Shown here in pieces: positions 45,481-57,432 of a stretch of DNA of 64,000 bases. Made by a program: the position numbers and the translations under genes. This DNA comes from Tuctoria greenei (Eukaryota; Streptophyta; Magnoliopsida; Poales; Poaceae): assembly GCA_036927565.1 (NCBI GenBank), contig JAYESD010000008.1, positions 123,097,498-123,161,497 of the forward strand. The letters are read 5' to 3'. The notes beneath the pieces were generated by a model. That model was not told where the DNA came from. It saw only the letters and a list, made by a program, of their open reading frames with translations, and did not search any database. Position 1 is the stretch's first letter. Every line of letters starts with the position of its first letter.

Positions 45481-47199
45481 CTTGGGCAGTCTGAAGAATC
45501 AAATGTGATGGGAGTGTCCATCCACTTCTGATGGGGTTCTGCCTTGACGGTAGGAGTTGTGGCAGCCATCTCCCGACGCATGGTCTTGAGGACACAGCGG
45601 GAGGTGATATCCCAGAACCATCCATAAATGGTATTGAGGGTCTTTCGACGCTCGTTGACGGAGATGTCAGAATCGTCTTCGACGGTGTTGTACACAGCCT
45701 TCAGCACCTTCTTGGGTTCCTGGAAGCGTAGCTCCGGATCAGCCGAAACTTCATTGACTTTCTGCTTCCCCTCACGCTGGCAGAAAGGAGCTTCTTCTAG
45801 GAGCTTGTTGAAGCACTCGACAAGGTTTTGGACCTCGCGACAATCTTCAAGATTGTGGGTGTCCGTTTTGTGGATCGAGCACCACATATTTTGACCATCG
45901 CCGTCTTCAGACGATGGTCGAGGACGTTTCTCGGGGCGTGGCCCCCGGCCACCCGGAGCTGCAGTAGCTGCAGCAGCAGGCGTGCTAGCCGACGGCTTCT
46001 TCTTGCTGTTGGACTTTTTCTTTTCTCTATCCACTACCGGAGGTAGTGGCTTCAGCCATGGAGGACTTTTTCCAGCCTTGGGAGCTGGTTTGGAGTGCAT
46101 TTCACGGCCTTCCGCAGTCCTAGCACATTTGTCGGCTAGGCTGAAGAGTTTCATGACACTGGTGACTTTTTCATCGCCAGCTTCTCCAGCATCTTCTTAT
46201 CTCTGACACCCTGTCCAACAATGACAGCTACGTTCGAGATGGAAGGAATTGTGTTCTGTACCTGGGAAAACCACTGGATGAACGATCGCAGCGACTCTCC
46301 CAACTTCTGTTGTACAGCAAAAAGATCCAGCTCTATGACAGGTTAGGTGTAGGAGCTCTCGAAGTTGGGGGTGAACTGGTTGCATTGCTCCGCCCAACTA
46401 TTGATGGAGTCAGGCGAAAGACTCATAAACCAGGAACTAGCTGTCCCAGTCAAAGCCACAAAAAAGTAATTGGCCATCACGGCCTCATTGCTACCCGTCG
46501 CGTGGATGGCGGTGGAGTAGATTTGGAGGAACTCAACGGGGTTGGCCGTTCCGTTGTATTTCTCCAGCAGATGAGGCCGGAACATCTGCGGCCATCAGAT
46601 CATGTGAAGTTGCATGGCCAGGGCTGAACAGCCGCCCCCAACTCCCAAAGAAGAAGGGTTTTCCCGAGCTTCTCACCTTTCGCGAGCACGCTCGATGTGG
46701 ACACGCCCATCGAGAGTCTCGGCGCACTGTGAGTACGACTTGCCCCAGAGGGCAGCGACATCACTTCTTGGGACACAACACGTCTCCTGTGCTATGAGAC
46801 TTGAGGACCAAGTCTACCAGACAAGGTCCTCCGCTGAGAGATTGCCTACCCAACAGGGGGCAAGCCTTGGTTACTGATGGCATCAGCTACGACTGCAACC
46901 AGATGTTTGACATCAGTATGCCATTGTTCCATGGCTGCCGTAGAAGCTCCTTCTGCTGGAGGATGCTGGAGCAGAGTACGCGCAACGATTAGCTTGTTCT
47001 CCGGGTTGTTTGTCGATTCAGTCACCGACACGAGGGCACCATCCTGTTGTCCGGCATTGGTAGCCAAAGTAGCTGGTGATGGCGGTGCAGCAACACCCAC
47101 CGGGACAACAGCGCCAACTGGCTATTGGGCATTGGAGGGATTTTCTCCGCCAGGCTTTTCGGCGTTACAGTTAGACGATGCTGCTGCAGAGTTCACCAT
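45327..47199 (-). pseudogene. gag: Element D gag
   Basis: Minus strand, ATG at 47199 (MVNSAAASS), the same start as F at 57711. A linker with LLQHPPAEGASTAAMEQW is followed by the capsid-like retrotransposon gag domain (FRPHLLEKYNGTANPVEFL, SSWFMSLSPDSINSWAEQC). Then MKLFSLADKCARTAEGREMH, a basic low-complexity part (KKKSNSKKKPSAST) and a zinc-like region (CSIHKTDTHNLEDC). It is broken by several stops and frame changes; the last open part is 46154-45327, fused to protease. Confidence 0.83.
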
Positions 47200-47214
47200 G
47201 TCGAAATCTCAAGG

Positions 47215-47236
47215 TGCCCCTACCTGGCACGCCAAA
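47215..47236 (-). other. Primer-binding site region of element D
   Basis: Minus strand aTTTGGCGTGCCAGGTAGGGG directly after the 5' LTR. F has tttggcgtgcaagtaagggg at the same place. The tRNA was not identified. Confidence 0.65.
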
Positions 47237-48067
47237 TGTCAAAGTGTGCGATCAACACTTCCCTGGTACTACTAGACCGTGGTCCATGAAGGTTCGTAAT
47301 TTGTTGGGGCGCGCGTGAGATTATGAACAAGATAGTGATACGAGGATTTTTACATGGTTCGGGCCGCCTGAGCATAATACCCTACTCCACGGGTGGTTGT
47401 TGTATGTATGAGTTGTGTGGCGCTTGATTGGACTTGTCCTTTGTACCGTGCGACACAACCCTGTTATAGTCCAAGGACTGGTCGTTACATTGTCAGCCTG
47501 GCCTGACATGTGGCCTCAGCAGTGTTTAATTACCTAATACACGATCTGTATGTATTAAGCATGATTAATGGTGTGATAACGCACCTTAATGGTGGTGTTA
47601 CCGGTACTAAAGGTCCTTTGATCGTGTGTCATTAACAAGGCATTAATGACTCGTAATGAGGTCTTGTAACCATTGCTTTAATTGTCCCCTGAATGTTTAT
47701 GCCATTGGAGATCCGTCTATCCTCCCATTTCTTGCTTAGGTCTGGAGACTCGACACGTGGCAGCTCTGGAGCTTCCCTCTATGGGGAGGCAGGTCCAGAG
47801 CTACTATACACATGGCAGCACCGGACCTTCCCTCTACTGGGGGTTAGGTCCGGGGCCCCTTGATAGTGGCATGACCGGAGCTTCCCTATACAAGGAGTTA
47901 GGTCAGGCCTTGTGTTACACGTTGCGGTACCGGAGCTACCCAAACGAGGGAGGGAGGCCCAGAGCTGCAGGACACGTGGAGGCTTTGGACATCTTTATGT
48001 CAGACAGGTGGAACTCCATGGCTTTTCTTGCGATATCGTGGGGTACCCATTACGCAGGGTACCGAGA
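47237..48067 (-). repeat. Element D 5' LTR
   Basis: On the plus strand tgtcaaag ... ggtaccgaga (terminal CA decayed), 831 bases. Differs from 34958-35777 at about one position in ten. The next five bases are AAGTT. Confidence 0.92.
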
Positions 48068-48072
48068 AAGTT
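48068..48072 (+). repeat. Target-site duplication of element D, right copy
   Basis: AAGTT, identical to 34953-34957. Confidence 0.93.
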
Positions 48073-49512
48073 GATTCATATAGTTTCAATGTTACTTATG
48101 TGCATTATGCATTGTATATCATATAGTGACTGAAGTTGAGGAGCCAGAGGCTTTGTACAATATCTTATCTGGAGCAAAGTATGAAACTGAATCACAACCA
48201 GGCAAGCCCCAATTCGCATTTAAGATCCCTTGTAAAGTTTTCATTTGTATCACTATTAAGTCTATAGTTTAAATTGCATCATGTTTAAGGTGATTGATAC
48301 TAAAAATGCATGACTCACAATCCCATGGAGTATTTGGGTAGCTGTATAGCTCGACATGTAGAATTGCCATGCTAATGTTATATGAAATCCGATAGAAGTG
48401 GAGTAGTTTGAATCTACCCGCGAGATAGTTACACCATAACACGGGATTGGTTTATGTTGAGAATGGCATATCAATATGAATATGAGACTGGGCAGCGGTG
48501 TAGGGAACAACGAGATGTGGTCTCACATGCATAGCGCTGCTTGTGTCGATTGAGGATCGATCTGTGTGCGGCTCCACTTAGCAAGTTTGAACTATACCAG
48601 ATGTATAGTGGCTATATGGGAACCAGGAAACCAATGTAATTGGTTAACCTGGGTGTCGAGGCTTACCTTTCGTTTTGTAGGAGTGGGTTGAGAGTACCAT
48701 GGTGTAAATCTGCCGGCAGGCGCATACACAATCCGCGCAGATACCTCTTGCCCGTTACAAAAGGACCAGTTCAGCATTTGGGTTTCCTTTGAAAGGTTGC
48801 TGCATACAACAGAGTATTGAAGTAAGAGACGTGTTACCCGAGTGTCTACTGATTGCAATCATCGTCCGTCGTAGTTATTTAAGCATCGCTTGGTCAATGT
48901 GTTATGACATACTAAATATTTAAGAAGCGAGAAGAATATAATGTATTGAGTTATAATTTCTTTGCGACGATGTTTACTGTAGTTGCTGCTCACTAAAGTT
49001 ATATTTCTGAACCATTAACTTGCTGCTAATAAGATTAAAGTAAGGATCCACTTGTTGGCGAGTCATTATGCGATATCACTGCCTATGTTTATATGTACCC
49101 CTGCATATAGAGTTTCATGCTTAGGCGAGTCAGTTAAGTCTTGCTGAGCCTTCGTTCTCATGGTTGCTATATTAAGTTGTTGCAGGTGAGATGTACGACG
49201 AAGGGCCGAGTATGAGGCGATGCCCCCGTCAGGGTATACCGCCGAGTGGGAGCCCTGCATGCCGGCGTGATCTTTATGTGTGCTGCTATTGTGTAGCGTT
49301 CCCGGGCTGGATGACTGCACTTTTGCATAGCTAGGCTGAGAGTTTAGCTATAAGTATTATCTTCGCTGTATATTAAGTATTATAAAAGAATTCTGCTGTT
49401 TATATCAATAAAACTTTGTATTTTGTCATATTTTTTCATGTGTGCTGTTGGGTGCCACATTGCACGGCACCACCCTCTGCGATTCCTGGAATGTGTGGAC
49501 CCGGTCCCCACA
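48073..49512 (+). repeat. Element G 5' LTR, second part
   Basis: Continuation of the LTR interrupted by D. It ends ccggtccccaca at 49512, followed by the primer site. Near the end are tattataaaag (about 49379-49389) and aataaaac (about 49407), which could be TATA-like and polyadenylation signals. ORFs on either strand are short and not called. Confidence 0.8.
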
Positions 49513-49515
49513 GCC

Positions 49516-49529
49516 TTGTATTAGAGCCA
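49516..49529 (+). other. Primer-binding site of element G, tRNA-Met type, decayed
   Basis: ttgtattagagcca against the expected TTGGTATCAGAGCCA, three bases after the LTR end. Confidence 0.7.
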
Positions 49530-51845
49530 CATCGCGAATAGCACACTCGAAAAGAGCCTATTTTGAAAACATAGAAGTAGTCGAGTTAGGATTAGTCACT
49601 ATGCCCACATAAGGTCCATTATAGTATAGTTACTTAACCTGACAAGCTAACATATGTGTTATTATATTCAGTAACAACACTGTGACATCAGGTACGAGGT
49701 AAGGTACACCGCCACAAGTGGATCAATTGCAGTAAGCTCGCCATACGAGAAGTGGTATGTGATTGTCCACCGTGGGTTGGCTCGGGAGTTAATAAGAGTA
49801 TATGCACCTTGTCATGATTCTGGAACATATGAAAACGCTGCTCCCCGGTGTGCTTCAAGCAAAAGTGAGGATACCCCATCGTGTGGTAAAAAACACAAAG
49901 TATGCAACTCTTGAACATTCAATGTTCAAAGGGTCATACACAGCGCAAATCCCTAGCGCAAGAGATAAATCATTTGGCCTCCTATCGCGCGGTTCTAAAG
50001 CACATAGTGTGTTTTTTTAAGAAACATGCAAAAGCGCCTCCTACTTGTGCAGCATTAGGCAAAGACGTGGGACGCTCGTCGGGTGGTAGAAAACCCGGTC
50101 ATGTACCTCGAGATGTGGCTCAACTCGAGGCGGCCCCTATTGATTTATACATGACGTATGTTCTTACTTTCATTTATATTATTGCGATTGCCTGAAATGA
50201 TCGCCCATGTGGGTCGTGCCGTACGGCACCATATGATTGATTTGTAAGGTGGGTGTAGTATGTAGGTACACTAACCATGCTATACGTAGTTCTTATCGAA
50301 AACGTTTGCGAGTGAACGTCATTAGTGCCACCGTTGAAACGTATGCCAGAATGCCGACTTAAGATTTTCTTTGGTGAGGGTGTAGTACCGTCACTGCATT
50401 CGAGTTCCATTGGGCACGTCAACGATGATATCCGTGCCTGAGGTACAACTCGACAACAAGTAAAAATTTCCAACTTAGGACTATGTTTAAAGTTGTAATC
50501 TCTATTTTGGAGTGTTTTGAACAGATTGCCAATTAATCATGTTGTCACTGCGGTCAATAAGCGCATGGTTTGGAAACTTGAGGAAGTCCTCCACAAGTTT
50601 CATTTTCAGCTCCAAGACAGATTTCAAGATTTATAACATGAAAACTTCATTTGAAACTAATCTGCCATGTTCCTGATTCAAACTGTGAACTGGACAGAAA
50701 ATTGATAGACTTTGGAACAGCATAACTCCCTGTAGAATTCAAGGTCTACCTTACATGGTTGGAAATTAAGAGTCTTCGAAAACACTAATGTTGAACTCCA
50801 TATCAGAACCCCCCCCCCCCCCCCCCGTAACTTGATGAAAAATTCAAAATTTCAAACTCTGCAAAATCTGGACAGAAAGTGGACAGTTTCTGTATCCTGT
50901 CACTGTTTCTATCATATCTCTTAGTAGAATTGACGAATGACTTCATATAATACAAGTACGGAATCCTTAAGATGTATGTAACAATGTTGTTATGTATGTC
51001 TTTTGCAAATTATGATGTTTATCTATCTGGAAATTGTGGACAAAATCAGCCATAAACAAAGGAGGTGCTGCTGAAATTTTTCCAGAAAACTGGTAAATTG
51101 AAAAAGCAGTATCTCCTTAACCAGAAGTGCTACAGGGTCACATAAATACAATCGAGAATGGTCTTCGAGTGTACTACAACTTTGTAGTTGAACGTAACTC
51201 CAATTTTTGCCTCTAACTTGTCGAATAATTTAAATATCTCCAGACTGGTCAGGTGGACCAGAAACTGGACAGAGAAACCAGTTTTGAATGCTTCAATTAA
51301 AATCACTTTGGTTGCACATTCTTGTGTCATTTGTGATGTACAGCAGCTGTTACTCGACGTGCTAGTTTGGAATCGAGAATATGACACAATTGAAGTATCA
51401 CTTCGAGCGATGACATGTTTGTGTCTTGGACAATAGCGATGATGCACGTATGCTAACACACTCAATGTCCCGTTGTGAACGACAATAGTCGAAATGGACT
51501 TCCATCCATGATGTTCATTACTTTGGAACTTGATTGTCATAACATGGTCCAGGGATGTGTATGTTGTATAAAGTGTACACTTTATCAATATGTGCGGATG
51601 TTATGCGTGTCACTTGATCAATTCTCGCATTACTATTGCATGGACTGGTTGAAGTAACCAAACATGTTGCTGATCTTTGAATAATGTGGCTGCAGTATGG
51701 TGCGTACTGGCTCGACTCCCAAGGTGAACTTTATCAATATGTGTGGATGTTATGCGTGTCACTTGATTAATTCTCGCATTACTATTGTATGGAATGGTTG
51801 AAGTAAACAAACATGTTGCTGATCTTTGAATAATGTGGCTGCAGT
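49530..51845 (+). other. Element G long leader, no gene seen
   Basis: About 2.3 kb between primer site and gag, unusually long. It has a run of 18 C at 50809-50826 and the start of a tandem duplication at 51581. Several ORFs of 60-150 codons occur on both strands (for example 51130-51588 minus), but I recognise none and see no conserved motif. The region could hide another small insertion. Confidence 0.5.
50809..50826 (+). repeat. Homopolymer of 18 C
   Basis: Uninterrupted C-run in AT-rich surroundings; length is probably unstable and prone to sequencing error. Confidence 0.9.
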
Positions 51846-51877
51846 ATGGTGTGTACTTGCTCGACTCCCGAGGTGGA
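51581..51877 (+). repeat. 149-base tandem duplication at the start of element G gag
   Basis: tttatcaatatgtg(c/t)ggatg begins at 51581 and again at 51730, and the copies stay alike to ctcgactcccaaggtg / ctcgactcccgaggtg. About ten differences, so not recent. Confidence 0.88.
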
Positions 51878-53165
51878 AGGCTCTCGTCAGAGTCGTGGTG
51901 ATAAGTCTCCACCATTGGAGCAAACCATGACACAGCAGCAACAAGCCCCTCCACCTCCACCACTGGAACTTGCACAGACTCTTGCGGAGGTTCTCGCTGC
52001 AGTGCTCTGCTCGCGCGATGAGCAAACCGAGTTGCCGCGGACATTGGTGCAGAATTCATCCCGTCAAGGGGGGATACAAGACAATGGACAATGCCAGCCC
52101 CAACAAAGTTTATACTCGGACTTCTTGGCGATGCATCCACCGGTCTTCACAGAGGCCGAGGGGCCTCTGGAGGCGGACAACTTTATTCGCACCCTCGAGG
52201 CGAAGTTTGGTATGCTCCGATGCACTGAACAGCAGAAGGCGCTGTTCGCAGCGCAGCAGCTTCAGGGATCCGCCGGTGCGTGGTGGGCGAACTAACTCGC
52301 CTCACTGCCCGCTGGTCATGCCGTCACGTGGGAATAATTCTGGGAGGCATCCCAGGCCTACCATAACCTCCTAATATTATGAAGAGAAAGCTTCAAGAGT
52401 TTTTGGAGCTGAAACAAGGCGGGAGGAGTGCTCACGAGTACTCCCGTGCGTTCAACCATTTGGCACAGTACATGCCAAATTATGTGGGGATGAAAGAAAA
52501 GAACGGAGATATATTCTTCCGGGGCCTCAATCCCATTATGAAGGTCCAACTTACACAATGCAACTGCGACACGTTCAATGACATAGTCAATGCCGTGATA
52601 GTGCAAGAGGATGCTCAGCGCGAGCTCATTTCTGATAAGAGGAACCGCAGCATGCCATCGTGCAGCAGCGGTGGTGCTCCATATATAGAAGTAACGTTTA
52701 TTGTATCGCTCGCCATCCGGTCAGAGGTGGCAGCCACCGGTGCAACTACCGCAGTTTCGCGGTCGTTCTTTCAATGCACCGAGTTTCCGACCGCCATTCC
52801 CACAGCAGCAACAGCAGCAGCAATGGACGGTCCTGCTTGCGTATCCACCTCCACCACGTGCACCGGGATTCCGTCAACAACTTGGAATGAACCCGACACA
52901 ATACACGTGCTACACGTGTGGGTGTGTCGGGCATTTTGCAAGCGACTGCCCCGGCAGCAACATAACGGTGGACAAGCACCATATCAGGGTGCAACTCAGC
53001 CCCGCAACCAGTCTAAGAATCCAGCACCAAAAACCGGCAACGTCCACCACCTAGCTATTGAAGACGTGCCGGAAGGCGAACCCGTCCTTGCGTGTACATC
53101 TTCTCTACTCCATAATCTCGTAGTCATACTGTTTGACTCCGGTGCCACCTATAATTTCATTAGCT
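51846..53165 (+). pseudogene. gag: Element G gag and protease
   Basis: Proline- and glutamine-rich N-terminus (QQQQAPPPPPLELAQTLAEV), then the gag domain: YSDFLAMHPPVFTEAEGPL, ADNFIRTLEAKFGMLRCTEQ, ALFAAQQLQGSAGAWWAN then a stop, and KLQEFLELKQGGRSAHEYSR in another frame. Zinc knuckle CYTCGCVGHFASDC at 52908-52949, frame-shifted again. Protease core LVVILFDSGATYNFIS at about 53117-53164, then TAA. The true start codon is not clear. At least three frame changes. Confidence 0.83.
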
Positions 53166-54270
53166 AATCGTATGTAATTAAACATCAGTTACCTATCATT
53201 TCCAGCAAGTGTCCATATTTGATTTGCTCTGCGGGTGCCAAAGTAGCAGCTTATAGGATGGTCCATAGAGCACCACTTCAGATGGGTGGGAATATCTATC
53301 CGACTTCTCTAATTATACTAGAGAGTCAAAAGCTTGATGTCATATTATGAATTTTGTGGCTACACCGCCATGCTGCTGTTCTTGACATCGTTCCACGAGT
53401 GGTTCATTTAAACTCTCCACTTCATGAACCCCACACTCTCATACTTGATTTCCATATCCAAGAAATTCCAGTAACGTATAATACGGAAGCCATGAAGCTT
53501 GAGGAAATTCGTGTGGCTCGTGAGTATCCAGATGTGTTTCCCGATGATTTGCCGGTTATGCCACCTGACAGAGACATTGAGTTCAACAATGAACTTATTC
53601 CGGGAAACAGCGCCTATTTCTCGAAGGCCGTCAAAAGAAACCAAATGAATTGGCGGAATTAAAAGAGCACTTGAAGGACCTGCTGGACCAAGATCTGATA
53701 CGCCCAAGTTCATCACCATTGGACTGCTCCGTATTATTTGTGAAGAAGAAAGACAAGACGTTACGTCTATGTGTGGATTATCGTCCACTCAATGCCGTGA
53801 CGATCAACAACAAGCATCCACTACCACACATCAATATTTTATTCAATCAACCAATGGGTGCTGAGGTTTTTCCGAAGATGGATCTCCAGTCCAGATATAA
53901 TCAAATAAAAATCCGACCGGAGGATATTCCGAAGACGGCATTCTCGACAAGATATGTGCTCTATGAATATCTCGTCATGTCGTTTGGACTTACCAACGCG
54001 CCGGCTCACTTCATGTATCTCATGAATTCGGTGTTTATGCCAGAGTTGGACAAGTTTGTCGTGGTCTTCATCGATGACATCCTGGTTTTTTCTAAATCAG
54101 AGGAAGAACACGCAAAACACATGCATATCATGCTCCAACGATCGCGAGATCACAAGCTTTATGCAAAATTCAGCAACTGCGAGTTTTGGATCAGCCAAGT
54201 GCTATTTCTTGGTCACATTTTTTCAGCGGAGGGTATCACTGTTCATCCAAGAAAAATTGTGCAAGTGTAG
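53166..54270 (+). pseudogene. pol: Element G protease end and reverse transcriptase
   Basis: Linker LEEIRVAREYPDVFPDDLPV is followed by the RT start near 53570 (PPDRDIEFNNELIPG, with a frame change near 53625). The main RT frame 53650-54270 reads LKDLLDQDLIRPSSSPLDCS, RLCVDYRPLNAVTINNKHPL, MDLQSRYNQIKIRPEDIPKT, YEYLVMSFGLTNAPAHFM, and catalytic VVVFIDDILVFSKSEEEH at about 54056-54109. The IDD aspartates are intact. Stop TAG at 54268-54270 where the chain should continue into RNase H. Confidence 0.9.
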
Positions 54271-54951
54271 AAATGGGAGTCTCCAAAGTCCGTTCATGAA
54301 GTTCGCAACTTCCTTGGATTAGCAGGATATTATCGAAGGTTCATTCCGAGCTTCTCAAAATTGCTAAACCAATGACATAGCTGCTGAAAAAGAGGACTAA
54401 ATATATCTGGAGCAAGGCATGTGAGGGTGCGTTTCAAGCATTGGTGACGCATCTCACAACAGCCCAATGCTAGCTTAGCTGGATACAACCAAATCTTTCG
54501 ACGTTTATTGTGATGCATTTGGCATTGGCCTCCATTGTGTGTTGATGCAAGACGGGCGTGTGATAACATATGGATCACGGCAGCTCAGGAACTATGAGAA
54601 ACATTATACCACTCATGACCTTGAGCTCCCAGCCGTGGTGCTTGCATTGAAAATATGGAGGCATTATTTGCTCAGAAATCTAGTGCATCTTTACACCCAT
54701 CACAAGAGCTTGAAATATATCTTCACTCATAAGGAGTTAAATATGTGGCAACGAAGATGGTTAGAACTAATCAAGGTCTATGAGATTGAAATTCATTACC
54801 ATCCCGGCAAGGACAATGTGGTTGCCGATGTGCTGAGTCACAAGTCTCACGTCAACAATCTGTCCATCACTTCGACGGAAGAGGATGAATCGAGTTTATA
54901 CTTGGTTCCATATGGAGCATTATATAACCTTGCTATCATTCCTATCATATG
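54271..54951 (+). pseudogene. pol: Element G RNase H
   Basis: After broken connection sequence, RNase H reads VLMQDGRVITYGSRQLRNYE, THDLELPAVVLALKIWRHYL, HHKSLKYIFTHKELNMWQRR, IHYHPGKDNVVADVLSH. Typical chromovirus RNase H. Stop at 54950-54952. Confidence 0.87.
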
Positions 54952-55950
54952 AGAGGAGATTATGGAAGCTCGAAAGAAAGATGTGGGTGTGTCGCACATT
55001 AAGAGGAGAATGAAGAATGGAGAAACGAAATGCTTCTAGAGTGATGAACATTGTACTCTATGGCTCAAAGACCGAATAGTAGTACCCTGTGATATGGTAC
55101 TTCGGAGAAAAATATTGGATGAAGCTGACTTGTCCAAGTATTCTATTCATCTGGGCAGCAACAAAATGTATCAAGATCTAAAGACAATATTTTGGTGGAC
55201 ATGGATAAAAAGAGAAACTGCAGAGTACGTATCCGAGTGTGATACGTGTCGACGGGTGAAATCCGACCATATGCGAAAAGTTGGACAGATCCAACCATTT
55301 AACATTCCGGCGTGGAAATGGGAGTACATTAGTATGGATTTCATTGTTGGATTACCTCTCACATTCCACAAGCGATTTGGGTGATAATTGACCGACTCAA
55401 CAAATCAGCTCACTTTATTCCTGTCAACACAAATTATCATGCTCAGAAGATTGCAGAGTTGTATAATGCAAGAATCATGTGCTGGCATAGAGATCTCTGC
55501 ATTATTATTTCAGATCACGGTGCGTTGTTCGTTTCTTGCTTCTGGGAGCAATGGCTATCAAGCTAGCATCAAGATGGCGTTGTATGAAGCTCTCTACAGC
55601 TAGAAATGCCACACACTACTCAACTGTGTGAATCCGGCGAGCGAGTGATATATGACATTGATCTTGTGAACGAAGTCGAGGAATAAGTGTGAGTGATTCA
55701 AGCTAATCTCAAGGCTGCTCAATCTCAGAAAAAAGCTAAGCGGATAAAAGACGTCGACCTCTCCACTTCGACATCGGAGACCATGTTTATCTTCGTGTCT
55801 CTCCAAAGAAAGGAATTCATCGTTTTGGAGTGAAGGGAAAGCTTGCTCCATGGTTCGTTGGTCCGTTCGCCATTGTTGAATAATTCGGACACGTGGCCTA
55901 TCGACTATCATTTGGTGTTATCAGCGTCACCGTCTAGATCGGAATGCATA
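54952..55950 (+). pseudogene. pol: Element G integrase
   Basis: Zinc region around IHLGSNKMYQDLKTIFWWTW and ECDTCRRVKSDH, then core D in ISMDFIVGLPL, shift at about 55381, IIDRLNKSAHFIP, D in IIISDHGALF, then a decayed stretch without a clear Glu. The C-terminal part is readable at 55760-55880 (HFDIGDHVYLRVSPKKGI-like, RFGVKGKLAPWFVGPFAIVE). No chromodomain recognised. Inactive. Confidence 0.82.
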
Positions 55951-56270
55951 ATGTATTCCACATCTTAGCTATGGAAATGCCTCAAGTCCTCAGTTGAAAT
56001 CCAAACGGAGGATCTCGAAGCCCTTCAACCGATCTCACTTATTCTGGGTATCCGATCCAGATTATCGATGAAAAGACTCGTGCCATAAGAAACAGGACTT
56101 TATGGTTTTACAAAGTCTGGTGGAGTAACCATACCGCTAAGGAAGCGACATGAGAAAGCAAGGAATATCTCCAATCAAATTACCCAGCCTTGCTATCATC
56201 TCATATCTGGTAATCTCTCCTCCTTTGTCTCTCTCTTTTGTAATCTCGGGACTAGATTCCTTTAGGGGGG
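55951..56270 (+). other. Element G 3' untranslated end with polypurine tract
   Basis: Decayed C-terminal coding sequence and 3' leader, ending tttagggggg (56261-56270) directly before the 3' LTR. Confidence 0.75.
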
Positions 56271-56773
56271 TGTAAAAGCCCTAATTTACAAAGTATAAAG
56301 TTCCATTATGAGGAATAAAATCAAGCATGAGTAGAAGAAATCAAAATGGCAAATGAAAAACAAAGTAATTCAAATACTAAAATAAGGAATTCAAAAAAAT
56401 AAGCTAAGATACTGTTCAAATGAGGTGAACATGAAGATTTGAGTTGACCATTGGATTCCTAATATTTCAAATTGTCTACTGGTAAACTTTCATAACTTTT
56501 TAGGCAATTTTGCTATTTAATTCAATGGCTACATTTAATTCCATCCAAATTCGAATTCCAATGAAATTGGGTCGTATCAATGATTTGAATCCGGAATTGG
56601 GTTCTCCGTATTTGATTTGAGTTCCCTGCAAAGATATAGTTATTTTGGAGCAAGATTGGTATGGAATTTAAGTGACCACAGGTGAGAAGCAAGTTTAGAC
56701 TTGGTGGGACCCAGTGGTCAGTGGCTCATTTGAGCTGAACCGACTTTCCTTGCTCTTAACTATGCTTCAACAC
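56271..56773 (+). repeat. Element G 3' LTR, first 503 bases
   Basis: Starts TGTAAAAGCCC; aligns with 32802-33310 at roughly 90% identity. It is interrupted at 56774 by element F; the five bases before F are AACAC, and the rest lies outside the window. Confidence 0.9.
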
Positions 56774-56849
56774 TGTCGATACCCTACATACCAGGTATCC
56801 CTTCGTACTAGAGGAAGATGTGACGAGTTCCACATTCTAGTATTTGGAC

Positions 56850-57160
56850 TTCCGGAGGCAACACGTGTCCCGCAGTGTTGGACCTATCTCCCTCCTTAGG
56901 GTGGCTCCGGTGCTGCCACGTGTCCCATAGTGTCGGACCTGCCTCCCTTCATCGGGTGGCTCCGGTGCTGCCATTTGTCCCGCAGTGCTGGACCTGCTTC
57001 CATCCATAGGGGCTCTGGTGCTGCCACGTGTCCTGGGGCGCCAGACCTGCCTTCCCAACAAGGGAAGCTCCCATGCTACCACGTGTCCTATAGCTTCGGA
57101 CCTGTCTCACCTCAGAGGGAGGCTCTGGAGCTGCCACATGTCACACGCCTGGACCTATGT
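56850..57160 (+). repeat. Tandem U3 units with G-box cores in element F
   Basis: About six units of 55-65 bases of the type ggtggctccggtgctgccacgtgtcccgcagtgtcggacctg. The CACGTGTC core is kept at 56862, 56918, 57027 and 57079 and decayed to catttgtc or cacatgtc in others. Matches the units at 35460-35700 (inverted) and 19740-19980. Confidence 0.78.
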
Positions 57161-57424
57161 CTGCAAAGGGAAGATAGCGGGATCTCCAATGGCGCGAACA
57201 CTCAAGGGCTATCAATTGGCTGTTACGAGACCTGGTTAAGGCGTCATTAATGCTATATTAATGACACACAATCAGAGAACTATCAAGACCGGTAACGCTG
57301 CCATTAAGGCACATTATCACACTATTAACCACCCTTAACACCCGTAGTTCGTGTATAGGGTGGTTATTATAGCCAGGACCACATGTCGGGCCAGGGCGCA
57401 CACTGTAACAGCCAGCCCTTAGCA

Positions 57425-57432
57425 TATAAAAG
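57425..57432 (+). promoter_or_regulatory. TATA box of element F LTR
   Basis: TATAAAAG in agcatataaaaggg, 246 bases before the LTR end. Confidence 0.7.

Larger units (their letters stand above)
34958..48067 (-). mobile_element. Element D: full-length Tat-lineage gypsy element on the minus strand
   Basis: 13.1 kb, flanked by AAGTT and inserted in the 5' LTR of G. On the minus strand the order is 5' LTR, primer site, gag, protease, RT, RNase H, integrase, repeat spacer, antisense gene (on the plus strand here), purine tract, 3' LTR. It is the only Tat element in the window with both LTRs. They differ by roughly 10% by eye, so it is an old insertion, and all genes are broken. C and F are relatives. 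Confidence 0.93.
32802..56773 (+). mobile_element. Element G: Tekay/Del-like gypsy chromovirus, interrupted by D and F
   Basis: 5' LTR (32802-34957 plus 48073-49512), tRNA-Met-like primer site, long leader, gag with one zinc knuckle, protease, RT, RNase H, integrase, polypurine tract and start of the 3' LTR at 56271. F enters that 3' LTR at 56774 and the rest is outside the window. Domain order RT-RNase H-integrase makes it gypsy. The RT (FIDDILVFSKS), RNase H (HYHPGKDNVVADVLS) and integrase (CDTCRRVK, MDFIVGLP) wording is typical of Tekay/Del chromoviruses; I could not find a clear chromodomain. Confidence 0.88.

Noticed and set aside
48262..49320. Minus-strand ORFs of 82-88 codons in the second part of the G LTR
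   Set aside because: LTR sequence, no motif, likely chance.
51130..51588. 152-codon minus-strand ORF in the G leader
   Set aside because: No known motif and no start context; overlaps other chance ORFs.
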